Below, piece after piece: positions 16,321-25,828 of a DNA stretch of 64,000 nt (position 1 is the first letter of the stretch; every line of letters begins with the position of its first letter). The stretch spans positions 1-64,000 of the forward strand of contig CAJUJY010000012.1 in NCBI GenBank assembly GCA_910586555.1. The letters run 5' to 3'. A model generated the notes under the pieces. That model had not been told where the DNA came from. It saw only the letters and a program-made list of their open reading frames with translations, and made no database searches. The DNA comes from an uncultured Lachnospiraceae bacterium. Lineage in GTDB: Bacteria; Bacillota; Clostridia; Lachnospirales; Lachnospiraceae. A program made the position numbers and the translations under genes.

Positions 16321-18339
16321 ATGAGGAGAATTATAAGGACAGCATACTGTTTAATTATTTTAGTTTTATTCTGGATTATTGGATTTCCAGCTAATACAGT
16401 ATCTGCTACAGATAAAAAAACAACTGGCAATATGAATGTAGTATTTGTAGTGGATGGCAGTGGTTCTATGGCAACAACTGACAGATATAAACTGCGGTTT
16501 GAAGCTATGGATTTGTTTTTAGGTTTATCTACAGAAACAGGAAACTATATGGGAGCTGTAGTTTTTGATGATGATATACTGCTGGAACAGGATATTGTAT
16601 ATATAGATGGCAAGAAAACGAAGAAAAATTTGTTTAACAAAGTAAAAAAAACTTCCAGCACAGGTGATACAGATATTGGCAAGGCAATATACCAGGCTGT
16701 CCAGATAATTGAAAAGCAGGGACGTACGGACCTGCCTTCCGCTATTATCCTGCTTTCAGATGGCAATACAGATTTGCAGGGGAAAGACAGTGTACAGAAA
16801 CTTACAGAATCTAACAAAAAAAAGACAGAAGCTATTGATACTGCCAGAAAGAAAGGTATAAATATCCATTCTGTATGCCTGAATACCAATGGTATGGCGA
16901 AACTTCCAGAACTACAAGAAATTTCAGATTCAACAGGAGGAACTTGTGTAGAAGTTAAAAGTGCCAGTGATTTAAAGGATGTATTTAACCAGTTTTATAA
17001 TATTATTTATTCAACAAAAACAGTAAACCTTGTAAAAACGTCAATTCCCAAAAGCGGTGAACTTAAAGTTCCTTTTACAATTCCTATGATTGGCGTAAAA
17101 GAAGCAAATATAATTATTAGTACTTTGAATCCAAAAACGGAATATAACCTGTTTAATCCGGATGGATATGGCTATACAAATAGTGAACTTAAGCAAATGT
17201 CCATTAATGCAAAGACTTTTACTGTTATAAAAGTACAAAAACCACAACCAGGACGCTGGAAGCTGGTTGTCAGGGGCATAAGCCGGGACCAGGTTAAAGT
17301 AGATATGGTCTGTAACTCTGATTTAACACTGGAAATTAAAAAAAGTGCGGTTAGTTCCCAGGGTAAAAACTCTGTATGGGAACTGTCTGCAAAAATATAT
17401 AATGAAGGAGAGGCTGTATCTGAAAAGAAAGTTTACAAAAAATACCCTATAAATGTTACTATTACTAAAAAACCTAATGGCAAGAAAAAAAAGGCAGGCA
17501 AAATGAAGCCAGATGGCACAGAAAGCCGGATGGAGATTAACCTTAAGGACTATGGCAAATATGAAGTACAAGCATTTTGTGAAATTGATGATATGCCAGT
17601 AAAATCAAATGTTTTATCCATAAATATAAAAAATTCAAAACCTGTATGGAAGGAAAGCCATATTGTTATTGACCAGAAAATACACCTGTTTTCAAAGAAA
17701 AACTATAACCTGGATCTTGAAGGGCTTGCTTCTGATGTGGAAGATCCTTCCCTTAGCTACAGTATTAAAGATTCTGCTTTTAGCGGGGACAGTGTAACTT
17801 TAAATGGCCATGTCTTAAATATAAAGATTAAGAAATGTGGCAACGGCAGCCTTACCGTGGCAGCTACAGACAGCCAGGGTGCTTTTGCAGAAGCGGAAAT
17901 AGAGATAAAAGTCCAGTCTTTTGAAATCTTTGAAGTATTAGGCATAGTTTTAATTTTTGCAGTTTTGGCACTGGTATTCCTAGTACGCTATTTTATAAAT
18001 GCAAACAGGCCAGTCCGCGGCACAATACAGATTCTGGCATATGGTGATGAAGGGATTGAACCGCCGGAAGCATTTGACGGGGAAAAAGGAAAGATGAAAC
18101 TGTCAAGGTATATAACCCCAGGCCAGGATATAGGGATAAACCTGGAAAAATGTTATCTTATAGCCGGGGAAAAAGATGACTTTATTTACCTGGTGGCTGG
18201 AAATAATGGTTATTATACAGATTCAAAAGCCGGTTTAAAAAGAGAAAAGAAAATCCGTATTGACAAGGAAAGGGATGTAAATATCAGTAATGATAAAGAG
18301 ATGGAAAAGGGCATGAGAATATTTTATAAGCCTTTTTAA
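16321..18339 (+). CDS. exported vWA-domain protein with C-terminal membrane helix
   Basis: 672 residues. An N-terminal signal sequence (about 1-29) is followed by a vWA domain (about 38-230) with a complete metal site: VVDGSGSM (Asp45, Ser47, Ser49), Thr117 in TGDTD and Asp147 in LLSDGN. Beta-rich, lysine-rich domains fill about 240-535. One membrane helix lies at about 538-558, followed by a cytoplasmic tail of about 110 residues. The protein should therefore present its vWA domain outside and reach the cytoplasm with its tail, where the tubulin-like and GTPase proteins would be. AAGGGGGCAGAAG precedes the start. It is followed by the tubulin-like gene after 57 bases. Confidence 0.85.
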   Translation: MRRIIRTAYCLIILVLFWIIGFPANTVSATDKKTTGNMNVVFVVDGSGSMATTDRYKLRFEAMDLFLGLSTETGNYMGAVVFDDDILLEQDIVYIDGKKTKKNLFNKVKKTSSTGDTDIGKAIYQAVQIIEKQGRTDLPSAIILLSDGNTDLQGKDSVQKLTESNKKKTEAIDTARKKGINIHSVCLNTNGMAKLPELQEISDSTGGTCVEVKSASDLKDVFNQFYNIIYSTKTVNLVKTSIPKSGELKVPFTIPMIGVKEANIIISTLNPKTEYNLFNPDGYGYTNSELKQMSINAKTFTVIKVQKPQPGRWKLVVRGISRDQVKVDMVCNSDLTLEIKKSAVSSQGKNSVWELSAKIYNEGEAVSEKKVYKKYPINVTITKKPNGKKKKAGKMKPDGTESRMEINLKDYGKYEVQAFCEIDDMPVKSNVLSINIKNSKPVWKESHIVIDQKIHLFSKKNYNLDLEGLASDVEDPSLSYSIKDSAFSGDSVTLNGHVLNIKIKKCGNGSLTVAATDSQGAFAEAEIEIKVQSFEIFEVLGIVLIFAVLALVFLVRYFINANRPVRGTIQILAYGDEGIEPPEAFDGEKGKMKLSRYITPGQDIGINLEKCYLIAGEKDDFIYLVAGNNGYYTDSKAGLKREKKIRIDKERDVNISNDKEMEKGMRIFYKPF

Positions 18340-18396
18340 ACCCAGGAATACTGCCATAGTGCAGTTTTGCCGGATATACAGGAAGAGGAGGAAAAT

Positions 18397-21300
18397 ATGG
18401 CTACATATGGACAGTTGTTAATTGATGCTGGCGGCGGCATTGTTGACCGCGGAAAACAGTCTGAAAGACAGGAAGGTGCTTCTGTAATTATTGGCCTTGG
18501 GGGAACTGGTTCCGATGCTGTTATGCAGTTAAAACGGGAAGTTTACAGGCAGCTTAAGCCTGATAACACAGATGCAGTGCTGCCAAAATACGAATCAATC
18601 AGGTATCTGGTGGTTGATGCTGATGATTCCCAGATTGTACAATCTGGCAGTATAACTGATATTGATAAAAGTACAGAGTTTTTTCCACTTTCAAATGGTG
18701 CTATTAAAAGCACATTTGAGGCAAAAAAAATATTGCAGAACAGGCCAGAACTTTACTGGCTTGATTATGAGCATATTTCTATAGATGAGGCAAGCAATGG
18801 GGCAGGAGGCATCAGGCAGGTCGGAAGGTTCCTGCTTATAGATAAGGGTGCTGCCCTTTATGATAAAATTAAATCAGTTATGGTCAGTGCCCTGACCGCA
18901 GCAGACACTGGCGGGCTGGATATCCATATCTGTTCTGGCATTTCAGGTGGTACAGGCAGTGGTATATTTTTAGATATCTGTTACCTGGTGAGGAAAGCTT
19001 TAAAAGAAATAGGCAAAGACGGGGCAAGGGTAAGCGGATACTTTTTCCTTCCAGATGTAAACCTTTCAGTTCCCTCTATCCAGGAAAACCCTCTGATTTC
19101 AGAGTATATCAAGGTAAACGGATATGCAGCATTGCAGGAATTAGACTATTGCATGAATTTTAGCAGGAATAAAGACAGCTTTAAGATGAATTATGGCTTT
19201 ACAGAAGTAGATTTTGCTACAAGCCCTGTAGATTTATGTTATCTTATATCTACAACAGATTCTTCTGGCAACCATGTTAAAAATGGTTACCAGTATGCTA
19301 TGGGCGTGGTAACTGATTATATTATCAGCTTTTTAGCTAAGGAAGACAGCGGCTTTACATTGGACAGCCATATTGCAAATTTAAAATCTATTAAAAATGG
19401 AATTAAATTACAGCATGGGGCCAGTGTGGATTACAATATATTAGGCGCTTCAGTTGCAGAAATGCCATTATCAGAGATTGCTACATATCTTGGATGCGGG
19501 CTGTTTGAAAGTTACAACAGTATATATAAAAAAATACCATCTGAAAAAGAAAGGGATTTGTTCCTTTCTAAAATGCAAATCCAGTATGAAGATATTAAAA
19601 AGGAATTATCACATGGATGCAGTGCAAATGTAACATTTAGTAAAGCATTTGATGCAAAAATGTATGAACAAAGCGGCAACCATCCTTTTGTAGACAGGGC
19701 ATCGGAATTTCTGGCTGAAAATACTGGAATACTGGAAAAAAATTCAAAAACTATGATGGAAGATATTATGGAGTATTCCATACCTAAGAACAGTACTTCC
19801 CTGGTGAACAGGACTTATAAGGGGCTGTTTGATTCTTTTGCTACTAACCTGGATTATGGGCCGTTTTATGCTGGCAGGATGCTTGCTGGAGGGGATAACC
19901 AGAACTTAATACATGCAGTAGACGGGTTTATAAAGAAAAATGAAGAGAACCTGGAACATGAACTTAGACAGGCAAACCTCAGGCTAAGTGACTATAAAGA
20001 TGCAGAGGCAAAGATGGATAATGCTAATTTCCTGAATAGAAATACCCGTCTTGAAAATTACCTGGATGCATTAAATAATTTATATGTGCATAATTACCTT
20101 GTGGAACTTTACCATAGTATGGATACAGTACTACAGGAATATAAAAGGCAGCTCCAGAAGCTGAACCAGAATATGTTCAGGATACTTATGAACGTTATGG
20201 AAACCCTGCAAAAGACTTTTGAAGTTAATAAGTCTGTCCTGCTGCACAAAGGAAAGAATAATAATATATATAAATGGCAGATACTGGATATACCAGATAT
20301 AAAAGAAGGGCTTGACGCAGAAATTAAAAATATTGACCTGGGTATTACTTTGTATGATTTTATGAATACATTATTTGAACAGTGCAATGTATGGATAAAC
20401 CAGGATGAGAATGAAATAAGGAAACTTGTATCAGATTTTATCTTACAGGAATTTGGCAATGCAACAAAGAAAACTATGACAGATTACCTTAAGGAAAAAT
20501 TTAATGTAGATAATCCAGGGCTTTTAGCAGAAGCAATAGAAAAAGAAATTATCCAGAATAAACTTGAAAAAGATTCTACACCTCTTTTCTGGAAAAATTC
20601 CATGTACCATAAAAGCATGGGGATGCATAGTTACCTTACAATACCTTATGATGCAGCAGAGATAAAAATAGCTGCAAATTCATTTGCAGGCAAACAAAAA
20701 GAATTTACTGTACGTGAGTCACATATTACTGATAAAATATCAATGATGCGCTTTTACAGCGGGCTTCCTATGTTTGCTTACCAGGGGATTATGGAGTTAC
20801 AGCGGGCTTATGAAGCAGATAAAAAAGCTGGCAGGCATATTTTTGAGCGTGGGGACGAAGACTGGAATAAGAAGCTGCCATCACCTGTCCCGGCAAGCTT
20901 TGAAACTGACATACCAGTGCAGCGTATTGTACAACGTAACAATACACTGGTTAGTGAATTTGAAAAGGCTGAAGCAGCAGGAGTAGTTGTAAGGGATGAA
21001 ACCGGCTACTGGAATATTATTAAAACAGAAGATATAGATTTACCACAGTGGATAGAACAGTCTGGGGGTATTAAGACTAATGGTGCATATAATCCAAACA
21101 AAATTAAGGAAATGATTGCCAGGTTAAAGGAATTAAAGGAATCTGTACAAAAAAATGCGTCTGGAATACGTATAGAATCTTTAAACACAGTTTCAGGCAG
21201 TGAAAGACAGGTTATGCTTGATTTTTATCTGCTCTCCCCAGTATTAAATAAAATACTCCAGAAAGAGCTTCAGAAAAGTATAGAATTTGACCAGAAAACT

Positions 21301-21741
21301 AAGGAACTTGAACAGCTTTTTAATGGCACACTTGGCGAAAAAAAGGATAAAAACGACTTTTTTAATGCAATATTTACAGGCGTGCTGCATTATGGTAAAA
21401 AGATAACTTTTACATATAATGAATTTGGTATGGAGAAAAGCACAGAACTCCAGAACAGCAGTATGCAGTATGGGCAGTCTGGCGCATACCAGGCGTTTCT
21501 GACTTACCAGGGGCTTAGTAAGGATATACGTAAAAAAATACAGGATTTAACAATGGGACGTATGGATGATGAAGATTCCAAAGAAGTCCAGGAAACAGTT
21601 ATGGAACTTGAAGCAGTTATGCCAAAAAAAATTATGGGGTATCTGGGTATCTATGATGAACTTGACCCAATACATGAGGAATTAGAAGCTTTTTATAATG
21701 ATTTTATGAAAATGTTACATAACTTTAAACTTAATATGTAA
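18397..21741 (+). CDS. large tubulin/FtsZ-like GTPase (Tubulin_2 type)
   Basis: 1114 residues. The N-terminal third carries the tubulin fold hallmarks: a glycine-rich first loop IIGLGGTGSDAV (about 31-42) and the tubulin signature SGISGGTGSGIF near 180-191. About 700 further residues are mainly helical and charged, with coiled-coil-like stretches near 500-600. The FtsZ-like family with this organisation has been described computationally together with a vWA protein and a distinct GTPase and proposed to act in membrane remodelling; I rely on memory for this. The start at 18397 has AGAGGAGG five bases ahead. Function here is unknown, but GTP-driven polymer formation is the natural hypothesis. 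Confidence 0.85.
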   Translation: MATYGQLLIDAGGGIVDRGKQSERQEGASVIIGLGGTGSDAVMQLKREVYRQLKPDNTDAVLPKYESIRYLVVDADDSQIVQSGSITDIDKSTEFFPLSNGAIKSTFEAKKILQNRPELYWLDYEHISIDEASNGAGGIRQVGRFLLIDKGAALYDKIKSVMVSALTAADTGGLDIHICSGISGGTGSGIFLDICYLVRKALKEIGKDGARVSGYFFLPDVNLSVPSIQENPLISEYIKVNGYAALQELDYCMNFSRNKDSFKMNYGFTEVDFATSPVDLCYLISTTDSSGNHVKNGYQYAMGVVTDYIISFLAKEDSGFTLDSHIANLKSIKNGIKLQHGASVDYNILGASVAEMPLSEIATYLGCGLFESYNSIYKKIPSEKERDLFLSKMQIQYEDIKKELSHGCSANVTFSKAFDAKMYEQSGNHPFVDRASEFLAENTGILEKNSKTMMEDIMEYSIPKNSTSLVNRTYKGLFDSFATNLDYGPFYAGRMLAGGDNQNLIHAVDGFIKKNEENLEHELRQANLRLSDYKDAEAKMDNANFLNRNTRLENYLDALNNLYVHNYLVELYHSMDTVLQEYKRQLQKLNQNMFRILMNVMETLQKTFEVNKSVLLHKGKNNNIYKWQILDIPDIKEGLDAEIKNIDLGITLYDFMNTLFEQCNVWINQDENEIRKLVSDFILQEFGNATKKTMTDYLKEKFNVDNPGLLAEAIEKEIIQNKLEKDSTPLFWKNSMYHKSMGMHSYLTIPYDAAEIKIAANSFAGKQKEFTVRESHITDKISMMRFYSGLPMFAYQGIMELQRAYEADKKAGRHIFERGDEDWNKKLPSPVPASFETDIPVQRIVQRNNTLVSEFEKAEAAGVVVRDETGYWNIIKTEDIDLPQWIEQSGGIKTNGAYNPNKIKEMIARLKELKESVQKNASGIRIESLNTVSGSERQVMLDFYLLSPVLNKILQKELQKSIEFDQKTKELEQLFNGTLGEKKDKNDFFNAIFTGVLHYGKKITFTYNEFGMEKSTELQNSSMQYGQSGAYQAFLTYQGLSKDIRKKIQDLTMGRMDDEDSKEVQETVMELEAVMPKKIMGYLGIYDELDPIHEELEAFYNDFMKMLHNFKLNM

Positions 21742-21799
21742 CCTGGCATATGCCGTAAAGCCAGGGCTTTCATATAGCAGCAAGCCAGGGGATAAATTT

Positions 21800-23821
21800 A
21801 TGGAACAGAAACAAAATATAAAAGAAAACCTTTGTAATGGAAAAGAATTATTAGAATGCTGTATAAACAAACTTAATGAAAACCAGCAGAGGGAAACTGG
21901 CGGCAATGTAGCGCTTTATCCAACTGTTATTATTATGATGGGGAATAAATGCAGGGATTTTGTGCAATACATTAAAAATACATTAGATGAAAACTGGAAT
22001 AACGCTTGTTTTTTGCAATATCTATGTGTTGTAAAGGAAGATGGACAATGGAAAGTCTTTTTTCTTAAGGATGGGGATAATGTAAATACATATATCTGGG
22101 AATATAGCAGTATCAACTTGGAAATATCTTTAGACGATGCTATTGTAAAAATGCTTGAAACTGAAGAAAAAATATTTTCCAGCCGTACATCTGTTAAACT
22201 TGAATATGTACTGGATGCCACAGAAGATAACAGCGTGGAGTATTTTAAGTTATTCCAGCAGACAAACAATACTATGTGCCCTAATGAATTAAAGACATTA
22301 TATTTAATGCTTGACCAGAGGCCAGGTGACAGCCATGCCGGGGCATCACACAGGCTGCTGCGCAGCATAGTTAAAGATAGTGTTTTAACAGGTTCACAGA
22401 CTGTGTATCTTTTAAGTAATTACCTTAGTTCCGGCCAGATGCTTAGTGATAATAATATATGGCAGAATTACAGGCTTTCTGCCAATCTTATTTTGCTAGG
22501 GGGAAATAAAAAGGGCAGTGGCAGTGTTATACAAAACTTGTTCCGTGGTTTTAAAACTGTTTCTTATGCATTTGTTACTAAACCTACAGATGAAATTGCA
22601 GCAGTTTCAATCCGGGCACTGTTTCATGGATTATATACATCAGAAGAAAGTAAACTTTTCCATGAAATGCCAGCAAATGAGATTAAAGAAAAGCTGCAAA
22701 TGGACGAGTATAATGGTTTTTTGTATCTTGAAGAATTATTTAATAAAAAAATAAAGGCAAAATTTCCAAGGGAAACTGACTGGAAATATCTTCCATTCAG
22801 TTCCTGGCAGGACTATAAGAAAGTCCAGGGATATACAGCTATAACATTAGAAATGGCAGACAATGCTACCTTTGGTGCGGCAACTGCGTTTATGCAAAAG
22901 CATTATATAGAGCCTGTTAAGAATTTTTTTGAAGATAATAATGAAATTATGCAGTGCAAGGAAAAAATCTCTGGAATACTTAAGAAAAATTTTAATTATT
23001 TTGAAATTTTGTATTTATCAGAACACCAGGAAAGTTTAAAAGAAATGGTTGCTTCTTTATACCATTTTGCAGGTTCACCAGAAAAAGACAGTTTTTATAA
23101 AAGGCTTCATGATTTAGGTGTATATGAAAGCAAATGCATATTCTATAATTATGCGAAAAAATTAATTAAAAGTGAACTGGAACTGCTTTTAGAAAGTGCA
23201 CAGAATTTTAAAGAAATATATATAAAATGTGAAAAAGAAATTGAACAGCAATGTTTTATAACAGGCGGTGAATCAAAGTCCGTAGAAAAGTTTTACAGTG
23301 AAACCGTAAGGGAATATATAGAGCAGAAACAGCATTTTAACCACAGTCCTGCGTTTCCAGAAGTTTTTCGTGTGTCAAACATTAAGGAAGAATTGTTACA
23401 GGCAGTATGGAATGAATATCTTGGATTAATAAAAAATAATATATATAACTGTAATTTTGAACAGGAATTAGATAACCGGATGAATAAGTTAAATGAGAAT
23501 GGCAGGCATAAATTTGTATCTGAAGAATTAAAGAAGAGGCTTAAGGGCAGTGTACGCATTAAAAATACTATAGAAATACCTATGGCTAAAGCAGGATGTT
23601 ATTATCTGGTTAATGCAAATGCAGAATATGCAAAGACTTTAGAAGCGGCAGAAAGTAAAGAGTACGTTTTATTTGATTTGAACAGGACAGACTGCATTGA
23701 ACAGCTTGAAATTTACAATATTACCAGTCCGGGATTGCTGCATCTGGCTGGAACAGGAGATAAAAATTATGATAATACAAAAAGCAGACCAGACTTACCA
23801 AATAAGGGAACTGGAATATAA
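21800..23821 (+). CDS. unrecognised 673-residue protein, possible degenerate tubulin-like partner
   Basis: No known domain recognised with confidence. It is cytoplasmic, charged and mostly helical after residue 300. The order of short motifs near the N-terminus, PTVIIMMGNKCRDFVQYIKN and later TVYLLSNYLSSGQ and a hydrophobic LILLGGNKKGSG, recalls the preceding tubulin-like protein (GLGGTGSDAVMQLK, then LCYLISTTDSSG) without its glycine-rich nucleotide loops. I infer it may be a paralogue that lost GTP binding. It starts 58 bases after the tubulin-like gene and its end overlaps the next gene by 53 bases. Confidence 0.7.
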   Translation: MEQKQNIKENLCNGKELLECCINKLNENQQRETGGNVALYPTVIIMMGNKCRDFVQYIKNTLDENWNNACFLQYLCVVKEDGQWKVFFLKDGDNVNTYIWEYSSINLEISLDDAIVKMLETEEKIFSSRTSVKLEYVLDATEDNSVEYFKLFQQTNNTMCPNELKTLYLMLDQRPGDSHAGASHRLLRSIVKDSVLTGSQTVYLLSNYLSSGQMLSDNNIWQNYRLSANLILLGGNKKGSGSVIQNLFRGFKTVSYAFVTKPTDEIAAVSIRALFHGLYTSEESKLFHEMPANEIKEKLQMDEYNGFLYLEELFNKKIKAKFPRETDWKYLPFSSWQDYKKVQGYTAITLEMADNATFGAATAFMQKHYIEPVKNFFEDNNEIMQCKEKISGILKKNFNYFEILYLSEHQESLKEMVASLYHFAGSPEKDSFYKRLHDLGVYESKCIFYNYAKKLIKSELELLLESAQNFKEIYIKCEKEIEQQCFITGGESKSVEKFYSETVREYIEQKQHFNHSPAFPEVFRVSNIKEELLQAVWNEYLGLIKNNIYNCNFEQELDNRMNKLNENGRHKFVSEELKKRLKGSVRIKNTIEIPMAKAGCYYLVNANAEYAKTLEAAESKEYVLFDLNRTDCIEQLEIYNITSPGLLHLAGTGDKNYDNTKSRPDLPNKGTGI

Positions 23822-24446
23822 AAAAAATATGGGCATGGTTACCTTTAACTGGAGGTTTAAAGAAGCTACAGATTTTTTGGTATTTATTTATGACAGCAGG
23901 CATGAATTTAATTTAATAACTGCAAAAGAAATAATAGAAGAAGCAGGGTTTAGTGACCATGATATTATTAACAGTACAAAAAAGATAATCCCATTAAGAA
24001 AAAATGGAACTTTAAAGATGATGCATATAAGCAGGCGCGAATTTCTGAATAATAACAGGCGCTTGCAGCTTCCGGTAAATGAATTTAAAAAAAATATCCC
24101 ATATGGAATTAGTGTATATGCCTGCAACTATATGGAAGATAAAAAAAAGATTTATATTTACCAGGCAGTTTTAGAAGACAATACTTGTTTTCTTCCAGTT
24201 TTAATTAATGCAGATATACAATATAAGAAAATGCCCTTTTCAAAGGATAAGCTTTGTATATTATATCTGCCAGTAATTGACGGGTATAAAGATGGTGCTA
24301 TAATGTACCATGTAAGTGGGATAGTTCCAGATTTCCCCCTGCCACAGCAATGCCTTGGCAGGGAACTTACAATAACTATTCCAAGGCAGTCAGAAGTTAG
24401 TATCCGTATACAGGAAAAATATAAAAAATACTATAAGGACAGGTGA
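23769..24446 (+). CDS. unrecognised 225-residue protein of the operon
   Basis: No family recognised. The sequence alternates short hydrophobic strands and charged turns and looks beta-rich, with no signal peptide or membrane helix. The ATG at 23769 has AGGAGAT eight bases ahead and lies inside the end of the preceding gene, in another frame, which implies translational coupling. An open frame extends upstream to 23697, but it has no ribosome binding site there and overlaps conserved coding sequence. The following GTPase gene starts six bases after its stop codon. Confidence 0.7.
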   Translation: MIIQKADQTYQIRELEYKKNMGMVTFNWRFKEATDFLVFIYDSRHEFNLITAKEIIEEAGFSDHDIINSTKKIIPLRKNGTLKMMHISRREFLNNNRRLQLPVNEFKKNIPYGISVYACNYMEDKKKIYIYQAVLEDNTCFLPVLINADIQYKKMPFSKDKLCILYLPVIDGYKDGAIMYHVSGIVPDFPLPQQCLGRELTITIPRQSEVSIRIQEKYKKYYKDR

Positions 24447-24452
24447 TTGATA

Positions 24453-25808
24453 ATGGCAGGTTTGCAGGAAGCCCTAATGAACTGTAAATGTCCGTTTTGT
24501 TTTAAAACTTTTACCCATGACAAAGTAGCATTCAGGGCTATGACAGCTTTTGAACAACAGGATTTGTCTGATGAAATGGAAGAGCAGGAAAAAGAAATTA
24601 TGGAAAAATACCAGAAAGAAGATGATGAATTATATAAAAATTTCTGGAATAACTTTCCAGGAAGTGAAATTAATAATAAATATAGCAGATATCCAGTTAT
24701 TGACAATAATAACCCAAAGGCTTTAAATGGAGCTTATAAACATGATGCAAGCGGGTTTGTAAATGAAGTAACTGATGAATTTGGCAGGACATCAGATATA
24801 AGGATATGTCCATATTGCCATAATAACCTGCCTTTTGAATTTGGGAAATATCCAGTTAAATATATTTCAGTAGTAGGAATTACAAGTTCAGGAAAGACAA
24901 TATATCTTTCGCAGCTTCTTAAACATCTGGGCAGTTTTTTTACTAAAGCTGGTTTAACAGTGTTTGGCACTTGTGATGAGATAGATGCATTCCTGGCTGG
25001 CCATAAAATATCTAAAGATAAGCCGCTCCCACAAGGTACAGTGCCAGACGGGCTGACTCCCCCTATGGTTGCCAATGTAAAAGATAATAGTACACAACAG
25101 ATGTATACACTGGTTTTTTATGATATAGCAGGTGAAAATTGTGTAAAGCCGCATAAAATGAAAAAATTCGGGCCATTTATAAAAAATTCAAATGGTATAA
25201 TTTTAATAATTGACCCTGGGCAGTTTATGGGGGAAATCCAGGATGCTGAAGGGGAAGAGCAGGAGTTATACCAGCCAGACAGGGTAATAGCTGCAATGTG
25301 CGATGCATTTGTAACATCCAGTAATAAAAATGGCCAAAGTGGTATACCTTTAGCTGTCACACTGTCTAAAGGTGATACTATGAAAAATATATTAAGCTAT
25401 AGTTCTAATATCTTTAATAATATTGATTATTCATTATACGAAAATAACCGTTTTCCATATGATGAGTTTAGAAGCACAGATATAGAAGTATGGCATCTGG
25501 TACAGGAATTAGACAAAGATAAAGCTTTAATATTAAAGAATATATTGGAACAGAGTTTTCCTGGCCATTTATTTTTTATAGTTTCTTCATTAAATACTGA
25601 GCCATATAAAGTTAAAGATGAAGATGACAAAGAGCATTATAAAATAGATGAAGAACCTGAAACTGTCAGGGTTGAAGAGCCTTTATTCTGGATTTTAGAT
25701 AAAATAGGAATTGGAACAAATACAGGGAAAACCAATAGAAAAAAACCAGGTAAAGACAATGATACAAAACCAGGTGGTATATTTGGAGGATGGTTCCATA
25801 TAATTTAA
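24453..25808 (+). CDS. zinc-ribbon P-loop GTPase
   Basis: 451 residues. A CPFC knuckle at about 13-16 and a second CPYC at about 117-120 frame a long acidic helical insertion, so this is a split zinc ribbon. The GTPase follows: Walker A GITSSGKT (about 142-149), a DIAGE switch motif, LSKGD in the place of the NKxD motif and VSSLN as the fifth element. It resembles TRAFAC-class GTPases found beside vWA and GAP1-type proteins in bacterial NTP-dependent systems. The C-terminus is a basic, glycine-rich tail. The ATG at 24453 is chosen; the TTG at 24447 lies within the AGGTGAT ribosome binding site. Confidence 0.8.
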   Translation: MAGLQEALMNCKCPFCFKTFTHDKVAFRAMTAFEQQDLSDEMEEQEKEIMEKYQKEDDELYKNFWNNFPGSEINNKYSRYPVIDNNNPKALNGAYKHDASGFVNEVTDEFGRTSDIRICPYCHNNLPFEFGKYPVKYISVVGITSSGKTIYLSQLLKHLGSFFTKAGLTVFGTCDEIDAFLAGHKISKDKPLPQGTVPDGLTPPMVANVKDNSTQQMYTLVFYDIAGENCVKPHKMKKFGPFIKNSNGIILIIDPGQFMGEIQDAEGEEQELYQPDRVIAAMCDAFVTSSNKNGQSGIPLAVTLSKGDTMKNILSYSSNIFNNIDYSLYENNRFPYDEFRSTDIEVWHLVQELDKDKALILKNILEQSFPGHLFFIVSSLNTEPYKVKDEDDKEHYKIDEEPETVRVEEPLFWILDKIGIGTNTGKTNRKKPGKDNDTKPGGIFGGWFHII

Positions 25809-25828
25809 CTGTTTAAGGAGGTTTTTGC

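Noticed and set aside
23697..23768. Longer N-terminus for the 225-residue protein
   Set aside because: The extension overlaps the coding sequence upstream, has no ribosome binding site, and a good one exists before 23769.
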